From Mesorhizobium sp. (GTDB taxonomy: Bacteria > Pseudomonadota > Alphaproteobacteria > Rhizobiales > Rhizobiaceae): a DNA stretch of 64,000 bases. The notes below the pieces were generated by a model. That model was not told where the DNA came from and did no database searches. It saw only the letters and a program-made list of their open reading frames with translations. The position numbers and the translations under genes were made by a program. The stretch spans positions 1 through 64,000 of the forward strand of contig SAQR01000006.1 of the NCBI GenBank assembly GCA_004020365.1, written 5' to 3'. Shown here piece after piece: positions 44,082 through 53,714 of the stretch (position 1 is its first letter; the number at the start of each line of letters is the position of its first letter).

Positions 44082-45516
44082 GGCGGAACCGCTCAAACAG
44101 ACTGCAAGGACGCCGCTTTCACTGCGGTTCGGGCCGCATTCGCTGGCGTTCCGGGTGATCGCCTTTTCCACGGTCTGGGCGATACTCACCCTGATTGTCA
44201 TCTTCACGCTGATCACGACCCTCTATCGCCAGGCGAACGAGCGCGGTTTCGACAGCCTGCTGTCGGCGCATCTGTTCAATCTGATCGGCTCGGTCGGCGT
44301 GTCCGAAGGCGGTTCGCTGACCGGCGCTCCCGACCTGGGCGACCTTCGGTTCTCGGAGCCGAATTCCGGCTGGTACTGGTCGGTGGAGCCTGCGTCGGAA
44401 GGCGTGAGCGGTGAGCTGCACTCCTCCTCGATGACGGAGCCGATCCTGTCGCCAAGCGTCGCCGAGGTCCCTTTTAATGCCAGCTTCCAGCGCAGCTATG
44501 CGACAGAAGGCATTAATGGCGAGGAGCTGGAAGTGTTCGAGAGCGAATTCGTTCTCGACGCGAAAAATCGCGCCGCGCGCTTCCGCGTCATGGGCAACCG
44601 GACCGAGCTCGAGCAGGAGATCGGCGCCTTCCAGCGCCGCCTGCTGACCTATCTTTCGCTGTTCGGCGTCGGCATGATCGCCATCAACGCCATCGCCATC
44701 CTGTTGGGCCTGCAGCCATTGCGCCGGGTCAGTGACGCTCTCGCTATGGTGCGCGAAGGAACCGCGCAAAAACTCGACGGTCGCTTCCCTGCCGAGATCG
44801 AACCGCTCGCCAACGAGACCAACGCGTTGATCGAAAACAACAAGCGTATCGTCGAGCGCTCGCGGACGCAGGTCGGCAACCTCGCCCATTCGCTGAAGAC
44901 GCCGCTGGCGGTGCTGATCAATGAGGGACGGGCGCTCGGCGGCGCCAAGGGCCAGCTCATAGCCGAGCAGGCCGCCTCGATGCAGAAGCAGGTTGACCAT
45001 TATCTGCAGCGCGCCCGCATTGCGGCGCAACGCGACAGCGTCGTCTACCGCACGCCGGTGGCGCCGCTGGTCCAGCGCATGGTGCGCGTACTGCAAAAAC
45101 TCAACCCGCAGACCGCTCTCTCACTCTCGCTGCCGGCAGTCGATATCGTCTTTGCCGGCGAACGCGAGGATCTGGAAGAATTGCTTGGCAATTTGCTCGA
45201 CAACGCCATGAAATGGGCAAAGAGCGCGGTCGCGGTATCGGTGGCGCCAATCCCCGGCAAGAAGAGTGGCGCCGGCAAGGAGGGTGCCGTCAATTTGTTC
45301 GAGATCAGCATTGAGGATGACGGCCCGGGCATTCCAGAAGACAAGGCACGCGAGGCGCTGAAGCGCGGACGGCGTCTCGACGAGACAAAGCCGGGCAGCG
45401 GGCTTGGACTTGCCATTGTCGCCGACCTCGTCAACGAGTATGGCGGCGTCCTGGCTCTGGAGCGGTCCAGCATGGGCGGGTTGAAGGCGGTGGTCCGATT
45501 GCGGAGCCTTCACTAG
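44065..45516 (+). CDS. feuQ: Two-component sensor kinase FeuQ
   Basis: A 483-residue inner-membrane histidine kinase with transmembrane helices at about residues 28-50 and 192-215, enclosing a periplasmic sensor region. HAMP is followed by the phospho-acceptor H275 in NLAHSLKTPLAVL and a complete HATPase domain (NLLDNAMKWA, DDGPGIPEDKAREALKRG, GSGLGLAIVADL). The PhoQ-like HSLKTPL box is typical of FeuQ. The start is GTG 44065, inside feuP. The periplasmic part is where a FeuN-like inhibitor could act. Confidence 0.9.
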   Translation: MSRRRKAEPLKQTARTPLSLRFGPHSLAFRVIAFSTVWAILTLIVIFTLITTLYRQANERGFDSLLSAHLFNLIGSVGVSEGGSLTGAPDLGDLRFSEPNSGWYWSVEPASEGVSGELHSSSMTEPILSPSVAEVPFNASFQRSYATEGINGEELEVFESEFVLDAKNRAARFRVMGNRTELEQEIGAFQRRLLTYLSLFGVGMIAINAIAILLGLQPLRRVSDALAMVREGTAQKLDGRFPAEIEPLANETNALIENNKRIVERSRTQVGNLAHSLKTPLAVLINEGRALGGAKGQLIAEQAASMQKQVDHYLQRARIAAQRDSVVYRTPVAPLVQRMVRVLQKLNPQTALSLSLPAVDIVFAGEREDLEELLGNLLDNAMKWAKSAVAVSVAPIPGKKSGAGKEGAVNLFEISIEDDGPGIPEDKAREALKRGRRLDETKPGSGLGLAIVADLVNEYGGVLALERSSMGGLKAVVRLRSLH

Positions 45517-45689
45517 ACTTACGCATTTTGCCGGGCTAGTCGACATTGATCGACGCTGCGTGATATTGCGGCATGTCGACTGGTCCCGGAGCCGTCGGCC
45601 GCGGCCAAATTTCCGACAAACATCGACACTATGGCCACGCCGACTTCCCCGGCGCGGCCCAACTTTAACTCAAGAGACCGGTTGTTGGC

Positions 45690-46130
45690 ATGAAGATCCG
45701 CGTCGCGCTCGTTTCCGCACTGCTGGCCGTTTCCGGCTGCACGACGCTGGGCAACGGTCCGAGCGCCACGCTGACGCCGCAGCCGGCCGCAACGCCGCCA
45801 GGTGACAGCAAGATCGCGACGACGGTTATTTCCGCCATGGGCGGCGGCCTCGTCAGCGGATCGATCGGTACCGGCTTGAGCGATCCCGAAAAGCGCAAGG
45901 CGCTGGAGGCGGAATACAGGGCGCTCGAGTACACGGCGAGCAGCCAGAAGGTGACGTGGAAGAGCGATCGGTCGGCGCATCACGGTGAAGTCGTGCCCGC
46001 CCAGCCCTATCGTGTCGGCTCGCAGGACTGCCGACAATACACCCATACGGTGTTTACCGGCGCCGCCGGCGCCACCGCGCGCGGAACCGCTTGCCGCAAC
46101 GCCGATGGCAGCTGGACGCCGCTGACGTAA
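45690..46130 (+). CDS. Surface-antigen-like lipoprotein with glycine zipper
   Basis: A 146-residue outer-envelope lipoprotein: lipobox LAVSGC with the acylated Cys at position 17. A glycine-zipper segment (SAMGGGLVSGSIGTGL) follows, and then a C-terminal region ending TAAGATARGTACRNADGSW-like sequence typical of the 17-kDa surface antigen family. Function is not known; related proteins stabilise the outer membrane. It is 173 bases after feuQ and probably separately transcribed. Confidence 0.8.
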   Translation: MKIRVALVSALLAVSGCTTLGNGPSATLTPQPAATPPGDSKIATTVISAMGGGLVSGSIGTGLSDPEKRKALEAEYRALEYTASSQKVTWKSDRSAHHGEVVPAQPYRVGSQDCRQYTHTVFTGAAGATARGTACRNADGSWTPLT

Positions 46131-46144
46131 CGACCGGCCGGATA

Positions 46145-46274
46145 GTGCATGTCGCGCAAAAGCATGCCCTCGGGCCTGACCAGAGGGTGTGCAGCGGTCT
46201 TGCGATGACGACATGCATGAAAACAACTATCTAAAGCGCGTCGCTTGGGCCGGTCGAACGCGACGCGCTTTAGG
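46145..46274. repeat. 130-bp dispersed palindromic repeat, copy 2
   Basis: Same length and near-identical sequence to 35774-35903, with the perfect-type AAAGCGCGTCGC/GCGACGCGCTTT stem at its right end. It lies between a surface lipoprotein gene and the ccm operon, 100 bases upstream of ccmI. Confidence 0.88.
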
Positions 46275-46374
46275 TCCGGTTGACATCAATCAGGGAGATG
46301 CGACGCATTTGCCGTCAAAGCGTCGCAGGACGCCTGTGTTGGCAGGGCAGGGCTCTGCCGTTATTGGAAGAAGC

Positions 46375-47508
46375 ATGCTGTTCTGGGTCATAGCTGCCAT
46401 TCTCACGCTGGGTGCAAGCCTGGCGGTTCTGCTGCCGCTGGCCGGCGGCCCGAAGGGTGGTTCGGCGAGCAGCGACCATGACCTTGAAGTCTATCGCGAC
46501 CAGCTGTCCGAGCTTGACCGCGACGTGGCGCGTGGCCTGATCCAGCCGGCGGAGGCCGAAGAGGCGCGTGCCGAGATCGCCCGCCGCATCCTTCGCCTGG
46601 ACAATGCCGCCGACAAGGCAGCGGCGCGGCAGCCGGCGATGGCGACCAGGCTGATTGCGACGGCCGCTGTCCTGGCAGTTCCGCTGGTCAGCTGGGGCTT
46701 GTACAGCCAACTCGGCTCGCCCGATCTGCCGTCGCAGCCGCTCAGCGAGCGGCTGGCCAAGAATCCCGCCGACAGTTCGGTGGACGAACTGGTGGCACGC
46801 GCCGAGGCCCACCTTGCCGCCAACCCGTCCGATGGCAGGGGTTGGGATGTTTTGGCGCCAATCTATCTGCGCATGCAGCGGTTTTCCGATGCGGTGACGG
46901 CGTACCGCAACGCCATTCGCCTCGACGGCGACAGCGCAGCCCGCCAGGCCGGCCTCGGCGAGGCGATCGCCAGCGCAGCGGGCGGCATTGTCTCGGCCGA
47001 CGCCCAGGCCGCCTTCGAGGCGGCGCTGAAGCTCGATCCGGCAAATCCGAAGGCCAGCTTTTATCTGGCGCTGGGCATGGCGCAGGAAGGCCGCATTGCG
47101 GAGGCGACGGCCGGCTGGCAGAAAATGCTCGCGGCCTTGCCGCAGGACTCGCCCTGGCGCGGCGCCGTCGAGCAGGCACTGGCCGAATCCGCCAGGCGCA
47201 GCGTCGCTTCGGGAGCGCCTGCAAAAGGCCCGAACACCGGGGATGTCGACGCCGCCTCGTCGATGTCGCCGCAGGACAGGGAAGCGATGATCAACAGCAT
47301 GGTTGCGGGGCTTGATGAAAAACTGCGGCAAAACCCGCGCGATGCGGAAGGATGGATGCAGCTTATTCGTTCCTATGTCGTGCTGGGAAAGGCCGATCAG
47401 GCGCGCGACGCGCTCAATCGCGGTATCGCCGTTTTTGGCTCCGATAGTGACGAAGCGAAGAAATTCACCGCCTTTGCCGTCTCGCTTGGCCTGACGGCGA
47501 CGGAGTAA
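46375..47508 (+). CDS. ccmI: Cytochrome c biogenesis protein CcmI (CycH)
   Basis: A 377-residue inner-membrane protein with a TPR domain that captures apocytochrome c and delivers it to CcmFH. N-terminal helix MLFWVIAAILTLGASLAVLLPL, a second transmembrane helix near residues 85-108, and several TPR units (SAARQAGLGEAIASAAGG; NPKASFYLALGMAQEGRIAEATAGWQKML). The start is ATG 46375 with GGAAG 3-7 bases upstream. It leads the ccmIEFH operon, which processes c-type cytochromes such as those at 25.8-27.2 kb. Confidence 0.93.
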   Translation: MLFWVIAAILTLGASLAVLLPLAGGPKGGSASSDHDLEVYRDQLSELDRDVARGLIQPAEAEEARAEIARRILRLDNAADKAAARQPAMATRLIATAAVLAVPLVSWGLYSQLGSPDLPSQPLSERLAKNPADSSVDELVARAEAHLAANPSDGRGWDVLAPIYLRMQRFSDAVTAYRNAIRLDGDSAARQAGLGEAIASAAGGIVSADAQAAFEAALKLDPANPKASFYLALGMAQEGRIAEATAGWQKMLAALPQDSPWRGAVEQALAESARRSVASGAPAKGPNTGDVDAASSMSPQDREAMINSMVAGLDEKLRQNPRDAEGWMQLIRSYVVLGKADQARDALNRGIAVFGSDSDEAKKFTAFAVSLGLTATE

Positions 47509-47511
47509 GAA

Positions 47512-47955
47512 ATGACGCGCAAGCAGAAAAGACTGTCGGTGATCGCCGGAGGGTTGGCCTTCCTCGGTGCCGCCACCGGCCTGACCTTCTACGCGCTCGG
47601 CCAGAAGGCTTCCTACTTCTACATGCCCGCCGATCTGACCACCGCCAGCCTGCAGCCTGGGCAACGTATCAGGCTCGGCGGCCTCGTCGAAAAAGGCACG
47701 ATCGAGCGCGGTCAGGGGACCACCGTCGCTTTTTCGGTGACCGACAACCAGAAGCAGGTCAAGGTCACCTACACCGGCATTCTTCCCGACCTTTTCCGCG
47801 AGGAGCAGGGCGTCATCACTGAAGGCACGTTTCGGCCGGACGGCGTCTTCGTCGCCGACAGCGTGCTGGCCAAGCACGACGAGACCTATATGCCCAAGGA
47901 GGTGGCCGACGGCCTCAAGGCCAAGGGCGTGTGGCAGGAGAGCAAGAGTGAGTAG
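47512..47955 (+). CDS. ccmE: Heme chaperone CcmE (CycJ)
   Basis: A 147-residue membrane-anchored periplasmic heme chaperone. After a short N-terminal helix, the beta-barrel region [21 protein letters not shown] is followed by the heme-binding H122 and Y126 in [12 protein letters not shown], the hallmark of CcmE. It is 3 bases after ccmI, so coupled translation is likely. Confidence 0.95.
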   Translation: MTRKQKRLSVIAGGLAFLGAATGLTFYALGQKASYFYMPADLTTASLQPGQRIRLGGLVEKGTIERGQGTTVAFSVTDNQKQVKVTYTGILPDLFREEQGVITEGTFRPDGVFVADSVLAKHDETYMPKEVADGLKAKGVWQESKSE

Positions 47956-47960
47956 CAGCC

Positions 47961-49952
47961 TTGGTTGAAACCGGACATTTCGCGCTGGTCCTGGCGTTCG
48001 CGCTGGCTTTGGTGCAGACGCTGGTACCGCTGTTCGGCGCGCGCATCAACAACCAGAAGTTGATGGCCGTCGGCGGTCCGGTCGCAGTGACCGGCTTTGC
48101 CTTGACCGCTCTCTCCTTCGCAGCGCTGGCGACGGCCTATGCGACGTCCGATTTTTCGGTGGCCAACGTCTGGGACAACTCGCATTCGCTGCAGCCGCTG
48201 ATCTACAAGATCACCGGCACCTGGGGCAATCACGAGGGCTCGATGCTGCTCTGGGTGCTGATCCTGACCTTTTTCGGGGCGCTCGTCGCTGCTTTCGGCA
48301 GCAATCTTCCCGCGACCCTTCGCGCCAACGTGCTGGCCGTGCAAGGCGCGATCGGCGCCACCTTCTTGCTGTTCATCCTGGCGACATCCAACCCGTTCGC
48401 CAGACTCAATCCGGCGCCGATCGAGGGCCGCGATCTCAACCCGATCCTGCAGGATCTCGGCCTCGCCATCCATCCGCCGCTGCTCTATCTCGGCTATGTC
48501 GGGTTCTCGATCTGCTTTTCCTTCTCGGTCGCCGCCCTCATCGAAGGACGCATCGACGCTTCCTGGGCGCGCTGGGTGCGGCCATGGACGCTGGTCGCCT
48601 GGATGTTCCTGACCGGCGGCATCGCCATGGGCTCCTACTGGGCCTATTACGAGCTTGGCTGGGGCGGCTTCTGGTTCTGGGATCCGGTCGAGAACGCCTC
48701 GTTTATGCCTTGGCTGGCCGGCACGGCGCTGCTCCATTCGGCGATCGTCATGGAAAAGCGCTCGGCCCTGAAGATCTGGACGCTGTTGCTGGCGATCCTG
48801 ACCTTCTCGCTGTCGCTGCTCGGCACCTTCCTGGTGCGCTCCGGCGTGCTCACCTCCGTCCACGCCTTCGCCACCGATCCGACGCGCGGTGTGTTCATCC
48901 TCTGCATCCTGACACTGTTCATCGGCGGATCACTGGCGTTGTTCGCCTTTCGCGCCTCGAGCTTGACGGTCGGCGGCCTGTTTCATCCGATCTCGCGCGA
49001 AGGGGCGCTGGTCCTCAACAATCTGTTCCTGACCACGGCCACCGCCACCGTGCTGATCGGCACGCTGTATCCGCTGATCGTGGAGGCCGTTTCAGCCGAC
49101 AAGATTTCGGTCGGCGCGCCATTCTTCAACCTGACGTTTGGCCCGCTGATGGTGCCGCTTCTGGTCGCGGTTCCGTTCGGGCCGCTGCTGGCCTGGAAGC
49201 GCGGCGACATTTTCGCTGTCGCCCAACGGCTGATGGCGGCCTTCGCCGCAGCGCTTCTGGCCGTGCTGGTGACGGCCTTGTTCATCGACGGCGCGTCGGT
49301 GTTCGCAGCACTTGGCGTCGGCCTGGCCTTCTGGCTGATCTGCGGCGCGCTCACCGATATTGCCGTCAAGTCCGGCTTTGGCAGTGTCGCGCCCGGCACC
49401 ATGCTTAGGCGCTTCGGCGGCCTGCCGCGTTCGGTCTTCGGCACCGCGCTCGCCCATCTCGGTCTTGGGCTGACGACGCTGGGCATCGTCGGCACGCTTT
49501 GCTTCGGCACCGAGAAGATACTGTCGATGCATGCCGGCGATACCGTGCAACTGTCCGGCCACACGCTGCGTTTCGAAGGGCTCTATCCGGCCCAGGGGCC
49601 TAATTACAGCGAGGATCGCGGCCGCTTCGCCCTGCTCGGTGCTGACGGAAGCACCACCGCCGTGATCACCTCGTCCAAGCGCTCCTATCCGGTCCGGCAG
49701 ATGACGACGACCGAGTCCGGTATCAAGACGATCGGTTTCAGCCAGCTCTACCTCTCGCTTGGCGACGAGGCGAGCGACGGCTCCGTCGTGGTGCGGCTGT
49801 GGTGGAAGCCGCTGGTGACGCTGATCTGGGGCGGCAGCCTTGTCATGATGGCAGGTGCTGCGATGTCGCTGATGGACCGGCGGCTGCGCGTCGGCGCACC
49901 GTCGCGCCGCCGCAAGTCGGCGGGCGCCATGCCTTCCGCGAGCCTGCCATGA
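47961..49952 (+). CDS. ccmF: Cytochrome c heme lyase CcmF (CycK)
   Basis: A 663-residue polytopic membrane protein that, with CcmH/CcmI, joins heme to apocytochromes. The tryptophan-rich WWD-type motif is [19 protein letters not shown], and histidine ligands are conserved in [14 protein letters not shown] and LLHSAIVM. The start is TTG 47961, because an in-frame stop lies just upstream and no ATG fits the family N-terminus ([16 protein letters not shown]). It overlaps ccmH by 4 bases (ATGA). Confidence 0.95.
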   Translation: MVETGHFALVLAFALALVQTLVPLFGARINNQKLMAVGGPVAVTGFALTALSFAALATAYATSDFSVANVWDNSHSLQPLIYKITGTWGNHEGSMLLWVLILTFFGALVAAFGSNLPATLRANVLAVQGAIGATFLLFILATSNPFARLNPAPIEGRDLNPILQDLGLAIHPPLLYLGYVGFSICFSFSVAALIEGRIDASWARWVRPWTLVAWMFLTGGIAMGSYWAYYELGWGGFWFWDPVENASFMPWLAGTALLHSAIVMEKRSALKIWTLLLAILTFSLSLLGTFLVRSGVLTSVHAFATDPTRGVFILCILTLFIGGSLALFAFRASSLTVGGLFHPISREGALVLNNLFLTTATATVLIGTLYPLIVEAVSADKISVGAPFFNLTFGPLMVPLLVAVPFGPLLAWKRGDIFAVAQRLMAAFAAALLAVLVTALFIDGASVFAALGVGLAFWLICGALTDIAVKSGFGSVAPGTMLRRFGGLPRSVFGTALAHLGLGLTTLGIVGTLCFGTEKILSMHAGDTVQLSGHTLRFEGLYPAQGPNYSEDRGRFALLGADGSTTAVITSSKRSYPVRQMTTTESGIKTIGFSQLYLSLGDEASDGSVVVRLWWKPLVTLIWGGSLVMMAGAAMSLMDRRLRVGAPSRRRKSAGAMPSASLP

Positions 49953-50413
49953 CCGCAAGATTTTCACTGGCCTCGCTGATCCTGCTGCTGACGCTGTTGT
50001 TTGCCGGCGCCGCACTTGCGGTGAAGCCCGACGAGGTTCTGGCCGACCCGGCGCTCGAGGCGCGGGCGCGGACGCTTTCGGAAGAGCTGCGTTGCATGGT
50101 TTGCCAGAACCAGTCGATCGACGAATCCGATGCCGAGCTTGCCCGCGACCTGCGCGTGCTAGTGCGCCAGCGCCTGGTCGCCGGCGACACCGACCGGCAG
50201 GTGATCGACTACATCGTTTCGCGCTATGGCGAGTTCGTGCTGTTGAAGCCGCGCTTCAGCCTGCGCAATGCGCTGTTGTGGGGCACGCCGATCCTTCTGC
50301 TGCTTGCCGGCGGGATTTTCATCGTGCTGACCGCCCGCTCGCGCCGTTCGACGCCTGCGGCCATGCTCACCGCCGACGAGAAGGCAGCGTTGGACAAGGT
50401 GCTGGGTAATTAA
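49949..50413 (+). CDS. ccmH: Apocytochrome c reductase CcmH (CycL)
   Basis: A 154-residue protein with a signal peptide ([18 protein letters not shown]), the redox pair C49/C52 in [11 protein letters not shown], and a C-terminal membrane helix (about residues 110-130). It reduces the cysteines of apocytochrome c before heme ligation. Its stop codon overlaps that of the convergent parE pseudogene, on the opposite strand, by 2 bases. Confidence 0.95.
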   Translation: MTARFSLASLILLLTLLFAGAALAVKPDEVLADPALEARARTLSEELRCMVCQNQSIDESDAELARDLRVLVRQRLVAGDTDRQVIDYIVSRYGEFVLLKPRFSLRNALLWGTPILLLLAGGIFIVLTARSRRSTPAAMLTADEKAALDKVLGN

Positions 50414-50716
50414 TTCGGCCATTCCTCCGGCGGCCAGTCCCGGGACGTGTGAATGACGTACAAGATAACGACGCTCTCACGCCCGGCGATCGGCCGCAAC
50501 TCGTATGCAATGATGTAGGGCAGGCGACTGATGGGCTTCTCATAGGTGCCTGTTACTCGGCCAGGCCGGCCCGTCGCCATTTCGCCAAGACTGCGGCCCG
50601 CGTCACGAATGCGATCAGCAAGGCGTCTGGCGGCGGCTGGATTGTCCGGCGCGATGAAGGCGATTTGCTGTGACGTCGTCCAGCGCTTCTCGCGACCAGG
50701 TGACGAACCGCTTCAC
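50410..50716 (-). pseudogene. Frameshifted ParE/RelE-type toxin
   Basis: Read from GTG 50716 the N-terminus is KRFVTWSREALDDV, and the remainder is in a different frame: IAFIAPDNPAAARRLADRIRD, then LPYIIAYELRPIAGRESVVILYVIHTSRDW. The whole is a typical ParE/RelE-fold toxin with one extra base near 50670-50677. Removing it gives one continuous protein of about 101 residues. GTG overlaps the antitoxin stop by 4 bases, showing that this was a true toxin gene. A sequencing error is possible but would need checking. Confidence 0.75.
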
Positions 50717-50982
50717 GCCTTGTCCGTGCGCTTGGCTTCCGCTGCTTCGATGATGGCGTCGACTTCCGCCATGGCTTCGTCGTGCGGCACGATATTGCCA
50801 GCTGCCGCGTCGGCCATGCCGCGTTTGATGCCTTCGATGATCTCAAGCTCGCAATCGACATAGGCCGAAATTGCCTCGGCCGCGAGGAAGGATTTGCTGC
50901 GCCGCGTGTCGGCGGCGATCCGCTCCAGCTTCAGCTTGGTTTCGGACGAAACCCGTATCGTCATGGTGGCGCTTGCGGTCAT
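50713..50982 (-). CDS. Ribbon-helix-helix (CopG/ParD-like) antitoxin
   Basis: An 89-residue antitoxin. The ribbon-helix-helix lies in residues 5-45 (MTIRVSSETKLKLERIAADTRRSKSFLAAEAISAYV), with a C-terminal toxin-binding tail, AGNIVPHDEAMAEVDAIIEAAEAKRT. It is upstream of the frameshifted toxin. I chose ATG 50982; the open frame extends further but the extra sequence is not conserved. Intact, so it may act as an orphan repressor. Confidence 0.88.
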   Translation of the reverse strand: MTASATMTIRVSSETKLKLERIAADTRRSKSFLAAEAISAYVDCELEIIEGIKRGMADAAAGNIVPHDEAMAEVDAIIEAAEAKRTDKA

Positions 50983-51167
50983 GGTGAAAGCCTTGTGCTG
51001 AACTGTGTACATCCTAGGGCAAGGGGCCGGCGCAACCAAGGCGTCTGTGCCCGCAAACATTACCAAAGTTTCATGCACTGGAAATGGCGCCGTAATGTGC
51101 GCGCCTCTATTTCTCTTGGCCGAGGATGCCGACCGAAGCGCATCCCTTGAAAGAGGATACGAGACCC

Positions 51168-52697
51168 ATGAATATTGCCCCCAATTCACCTTCCCGCACC
51201 CGCAAACGCCTGATGGCTGCCGCCGCATCAGTGGCCATTGCCGGCGCGATCGGCTTCGGCGCGGTTGCCACTGGCACAGCCCCGGTGCTGGCCGAGGCCG
51301 TGCGTGTCGAGGCGCCGCAGGTCCCGAGCTTCGCCGACGTGGTCGAGCGCGTTTCCCCGGCGGTCGTCAGCGTCCGCGTCAAAGCCAAGATAGAATCGAC
51401 CGCCGACGACGGCTCCGACCTGCCCGACGCCTTCGGCAATCTTCCCGATGATCCGCAATTGCGCCGCTTCTTCAGGGAGTTCCGTGGCTTTGGCGATCAG
51501 GATGGCCGGGATGGCATGCGACGTTTCGGACGCCGTGACCGCCAGCCGCGGCCGGTCGCTCAAGGGTCGGGTTTCTTCATCTCCGAGGATGGCTACCTCG
51601 TCACCAACAACCATGTCGTCGGAGACGGCTCGTCCTTCACGGTGGTGATGCATGACGGCAAGGAACTCGACGCCAAACTGGTCGGCACAGATCCGCGCAC
51701 CGATCTCGCAGTGCTTAAGGTCGAAGGCGACGGCAAGTTCACCTATGTCGACTTCGCCGATGATTCAAAGGTTCGCGTCGGCGACTGGGTCGTGGCCGTC
51801 GGCAATCCGTTCGGCCTCGGCGGCACGGTCACCGCCGGCATTGTCTCGGCCCGTGGTCGCGACATCGGCGCCGGTCCTTATGATGACTTCATCCAGATCG
51901 ATGCCTCGGTGAACCGCGGCAATTCGGGTGGCCCGACCTTCAACCTCAACGGCCAGGTCGTCGGCATCAATACCGCGATCTTCTCGCCGTCCGGCGGCAG
52001 CGTCGGCATTGCCTTCGACATTCCCGCCTCGACCGCCAAACAGGTCGTGCAGGATCTGATGAAGGATGGCACCGTCGAGCGCGGCTGGCTTGGCGTCGAG
52101 ATCCAGCCGGTCACCTCCGAAATCGCCGAATCGCTCGGGCTGAAGTCCGACAAGGGCGCGCTCGTTTCCAGCGCCCAGGACGATGGTCCCGGCGAGAAGG
52201 CCGGAATATCGGCGGGTGACGTCATCACTCAGGTAGACGGCAAGGATGTCGCTTCGCCGAAGGAACTCGCCCGTCTGATCGGCGCCTACCCGCCCGGCAA
52301 GCCGGTCGACGTCACGCTGTGGCGTGACGGCAAGAGTGAAACGGTCAAGGTCGACCTCGGCACGCTGCCTTCGAGTGACAAGCAGGCTTCGGCCGACCAG
52401 CAGCCGTCCGCTCCGCCAGCGGCCGATACGCTGGCCGATCTCGGTCTCACCGTCACCAGGTCCGAAGATGGCAAAGGGCTTGTGGTGACCGATGTCGATC
52501 CCGACAGCGATGCTGCCGATCGCGGCATCCAGCCCGGCGACGTCATCACCTCGGTCAATTCGATGGAGGTCAATGGCACCGACGACGTCGCCAAGGCCAT
52601 GGCCGACGCGGTGAAGGCGGGCCGCAAGGCGGTGCTGATGCAGATCACCCGCGACGACAGCAACCGCTTCGTCGCGCTGCCTGTCGCCAAGGGCTGA
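51168..52697 (+). CDS. degP: Do-family periplasmic serine endopeptidase DegP
   Basis: A 509-residue periplasmic protease/chaperone. Signal sequence (RLMAAAASVAIAGAIGFGAVATG), catalytic triad H149 in VTNNHVVG, D179 in RTDLAVLKV and S253 in RGNSGGPTFN, and two PDZ domains (from about residues 305 and 410, including GWLGVEIQPV and LGLTVTRSEDGKGLVV). The start is ATG 51168 with AGAGGA upstream. It degrades misfolded envelope proteins. It is followed, after a strong hairpin, by a two-component pair. Confidence 0.95.
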   Translation: MNIAPNSPSRTRKRLMAAAASVAIAGAIGFGAVATGTAPVLAEAVRVEAPQVPSFADVVERVSPAVVSVRVKAKIESTADDGSDLPDAFGNLPDDPQLRRFFREFRGFGDQDGRDGMRRFGRRDRQPRPVAQGSGFFISEDGYLVTNNHVVGDGSSFTVVMHDGKELDAKLVGTDPRTDLAVLKVEGDGKFTYVDFADDSKVRVGDWVVAVGNPFGLGGTVTAGIVSARGRDIGAGPYDDFIQIDASVNRGNSGGPTFNLNGQVVGINTAIFSPSGGSVGIAFDIPASTAKQVVQDLMKDGTVERGWLGVEIQPVTSEIAESLGLKSDKGALVSSAQDDGPGEKAGISAGDVITQVDGKDVASPKELARLIGAYPPGKPVDVTLWRDGKSETVKVDLGTLPSSDKQASADQQPSAPPAADTLADLGLTVTRSEDGKGLVVTDVDPDSDAADRGIQPGDVITSVNSMEVNGTDDVAKAMADAVKAGRKAVLMQITRDDSNRFVALPVAKG

Positions 52698-53038
52698 CGA
52701 TCCAGACTATTCCGATGCGGCGGTTTGAAACACCGCGAGCCGTCGCATGGGAAAGCACGGGGCTTGAATACGTTAGTCAGTCATCGTGTTCCGCCCCAGC
52801 GGCAGCGGGCTCCCATCGCCCGCTGCCGCTCGAACAGAGCATGATAGGCTCAAACAAATCATCTCGCGCAGAAGCCTGCATCGAGCTTGATCCAGAGTGT
52901 CGATGGCTCGGGGCCAAAAGCATTCCAAAACAAAGGCTTACTGATCTCCCTTGAATCACTTTGTTGGCGATACACCTCGAGGCCATGATGCCCATGCCGG
53001 CCGCACAATCTTCCAGCGAAATCGCGTATAACGGTCCC
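52698..53038. other. Intergenic region between degP and the two-component genes
   Basis: About 340 bases without a gene. Its one clear element is the hairpin listed at 52798-52830. The final 100 bases presumably carry the promoter of the two-component operon, but I see no confident -35/-10 pair. Confidence 0.5.
52798..52830 (+). terminator. Strong hairpin, possible degP terminator
   Basis: A perfect 13-bp GC-rich stem, AGCGGCAGCGGGC paired with GCCCGCTGCCGCT, with a 7-base loop, 100 bases after degP. There is no T-run after it, so classic intrinsic termination is doubtful; it may instead stabilise the 3' end of the mRNA. Confidence 0.55.
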
Positions 53039-53713
53039 ATGAAGATTCTCGTCATAGAAGACGATCGCGAAGCGGCCGATTACCTCCAGAAAGCCTTTAC
53101 CGAGGCCGGACATACCGCCCATGTCGCCGGCGACGGCGAAACCGGCTTCGCGCTCGCTGACTCCGGCGACTATGACGTGATGGTCATCGACCGCATGTTG
53201 CCGCGCCGCGACGGCTTGTCGGTCATCGCCGGTCTGAGATCCCGAGGCAACACTACGCCGGTGCTGATCCTGTCGGCGCTCGGCGAAGTCGACGACCGGG
53301 TCACCGGGTTGCGCGCCGGCGGCGACGACTATCTGACCAAGCCCTATGCCTTTTCCGAGCTTCTGGCCCGGGTCGAGGTGCTGAACCGCCGCGCCAGCGC
53401 CAGGGAGGCCGAAACCGTCTACCGGGTCGGCGATCTCGAACTCGACAGGCTATCGCATTCGGTGCGGCGCGCGGCCCGCGAGATTACGCTGCAGCCGCGC
53501 GAGTTCCGCCTGCTGGAATATCTGATGCGCCATGCCGGCCAGGTGGTGACGCGCACCATGCTGCTGGAAAATGTCTGGGACTATCATTTCGATCCGCAGA
53601 CCAACGTCATCGACGTTCACGTCTCGCGGCTGCGCGGCAAGATCGAGAAGGGTTTTGACAAGCCGATCCTGCACACGGTTCGAGGCGCCGGCTATATGCT
53701 CAAGAGCGGCTAG
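53039..53713 (+). CDS. Two-component response regulator, OmpR family
   Basis: A 224-residue regulator. The receiver domain has VIEDDRE, phospho-acceptor D51 in VIDRMLPRRDG, and K in DYLTKPYAF. The winged-helix domain includes VIDVHVSRLRGKIEKGF and HTVRGAGYMLKSG. The start is ATG 53039 (MKILVIEDD). It lies one base before its partner kinase, and the pair sits between degP and glnE. Position suggests envelope-stress control like CpxR, but that is inference. Confidence 0.9.
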   Translation: MKILVIEDDREAADYLQKAFTEAGHTAHVAGDGETGFALADSGDYDVMVIDRMLPRRDGLSVIAGLRSRGNTTPVLILSALGEVDDRVTGLRAGGDDYLTKPYAFSELLARVEVLNRRASAREAETVYRVGDLELDRLSHSVRRAAREITLQPREFRLLEYLMRHAGQVVTRTMLLENVWDYHFDPQTNVIDVHVSRLRGKIEKGFDKPILHTVRGAGYMLKSG

Positions 53714-53714
53714 C

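Noticed and set aside
46315-47877. A 520-codon minus-strand open frame opposite ccmI and ccmE
   Set aside because: No ribosome site or domain; it mirrors the real ccm genes.
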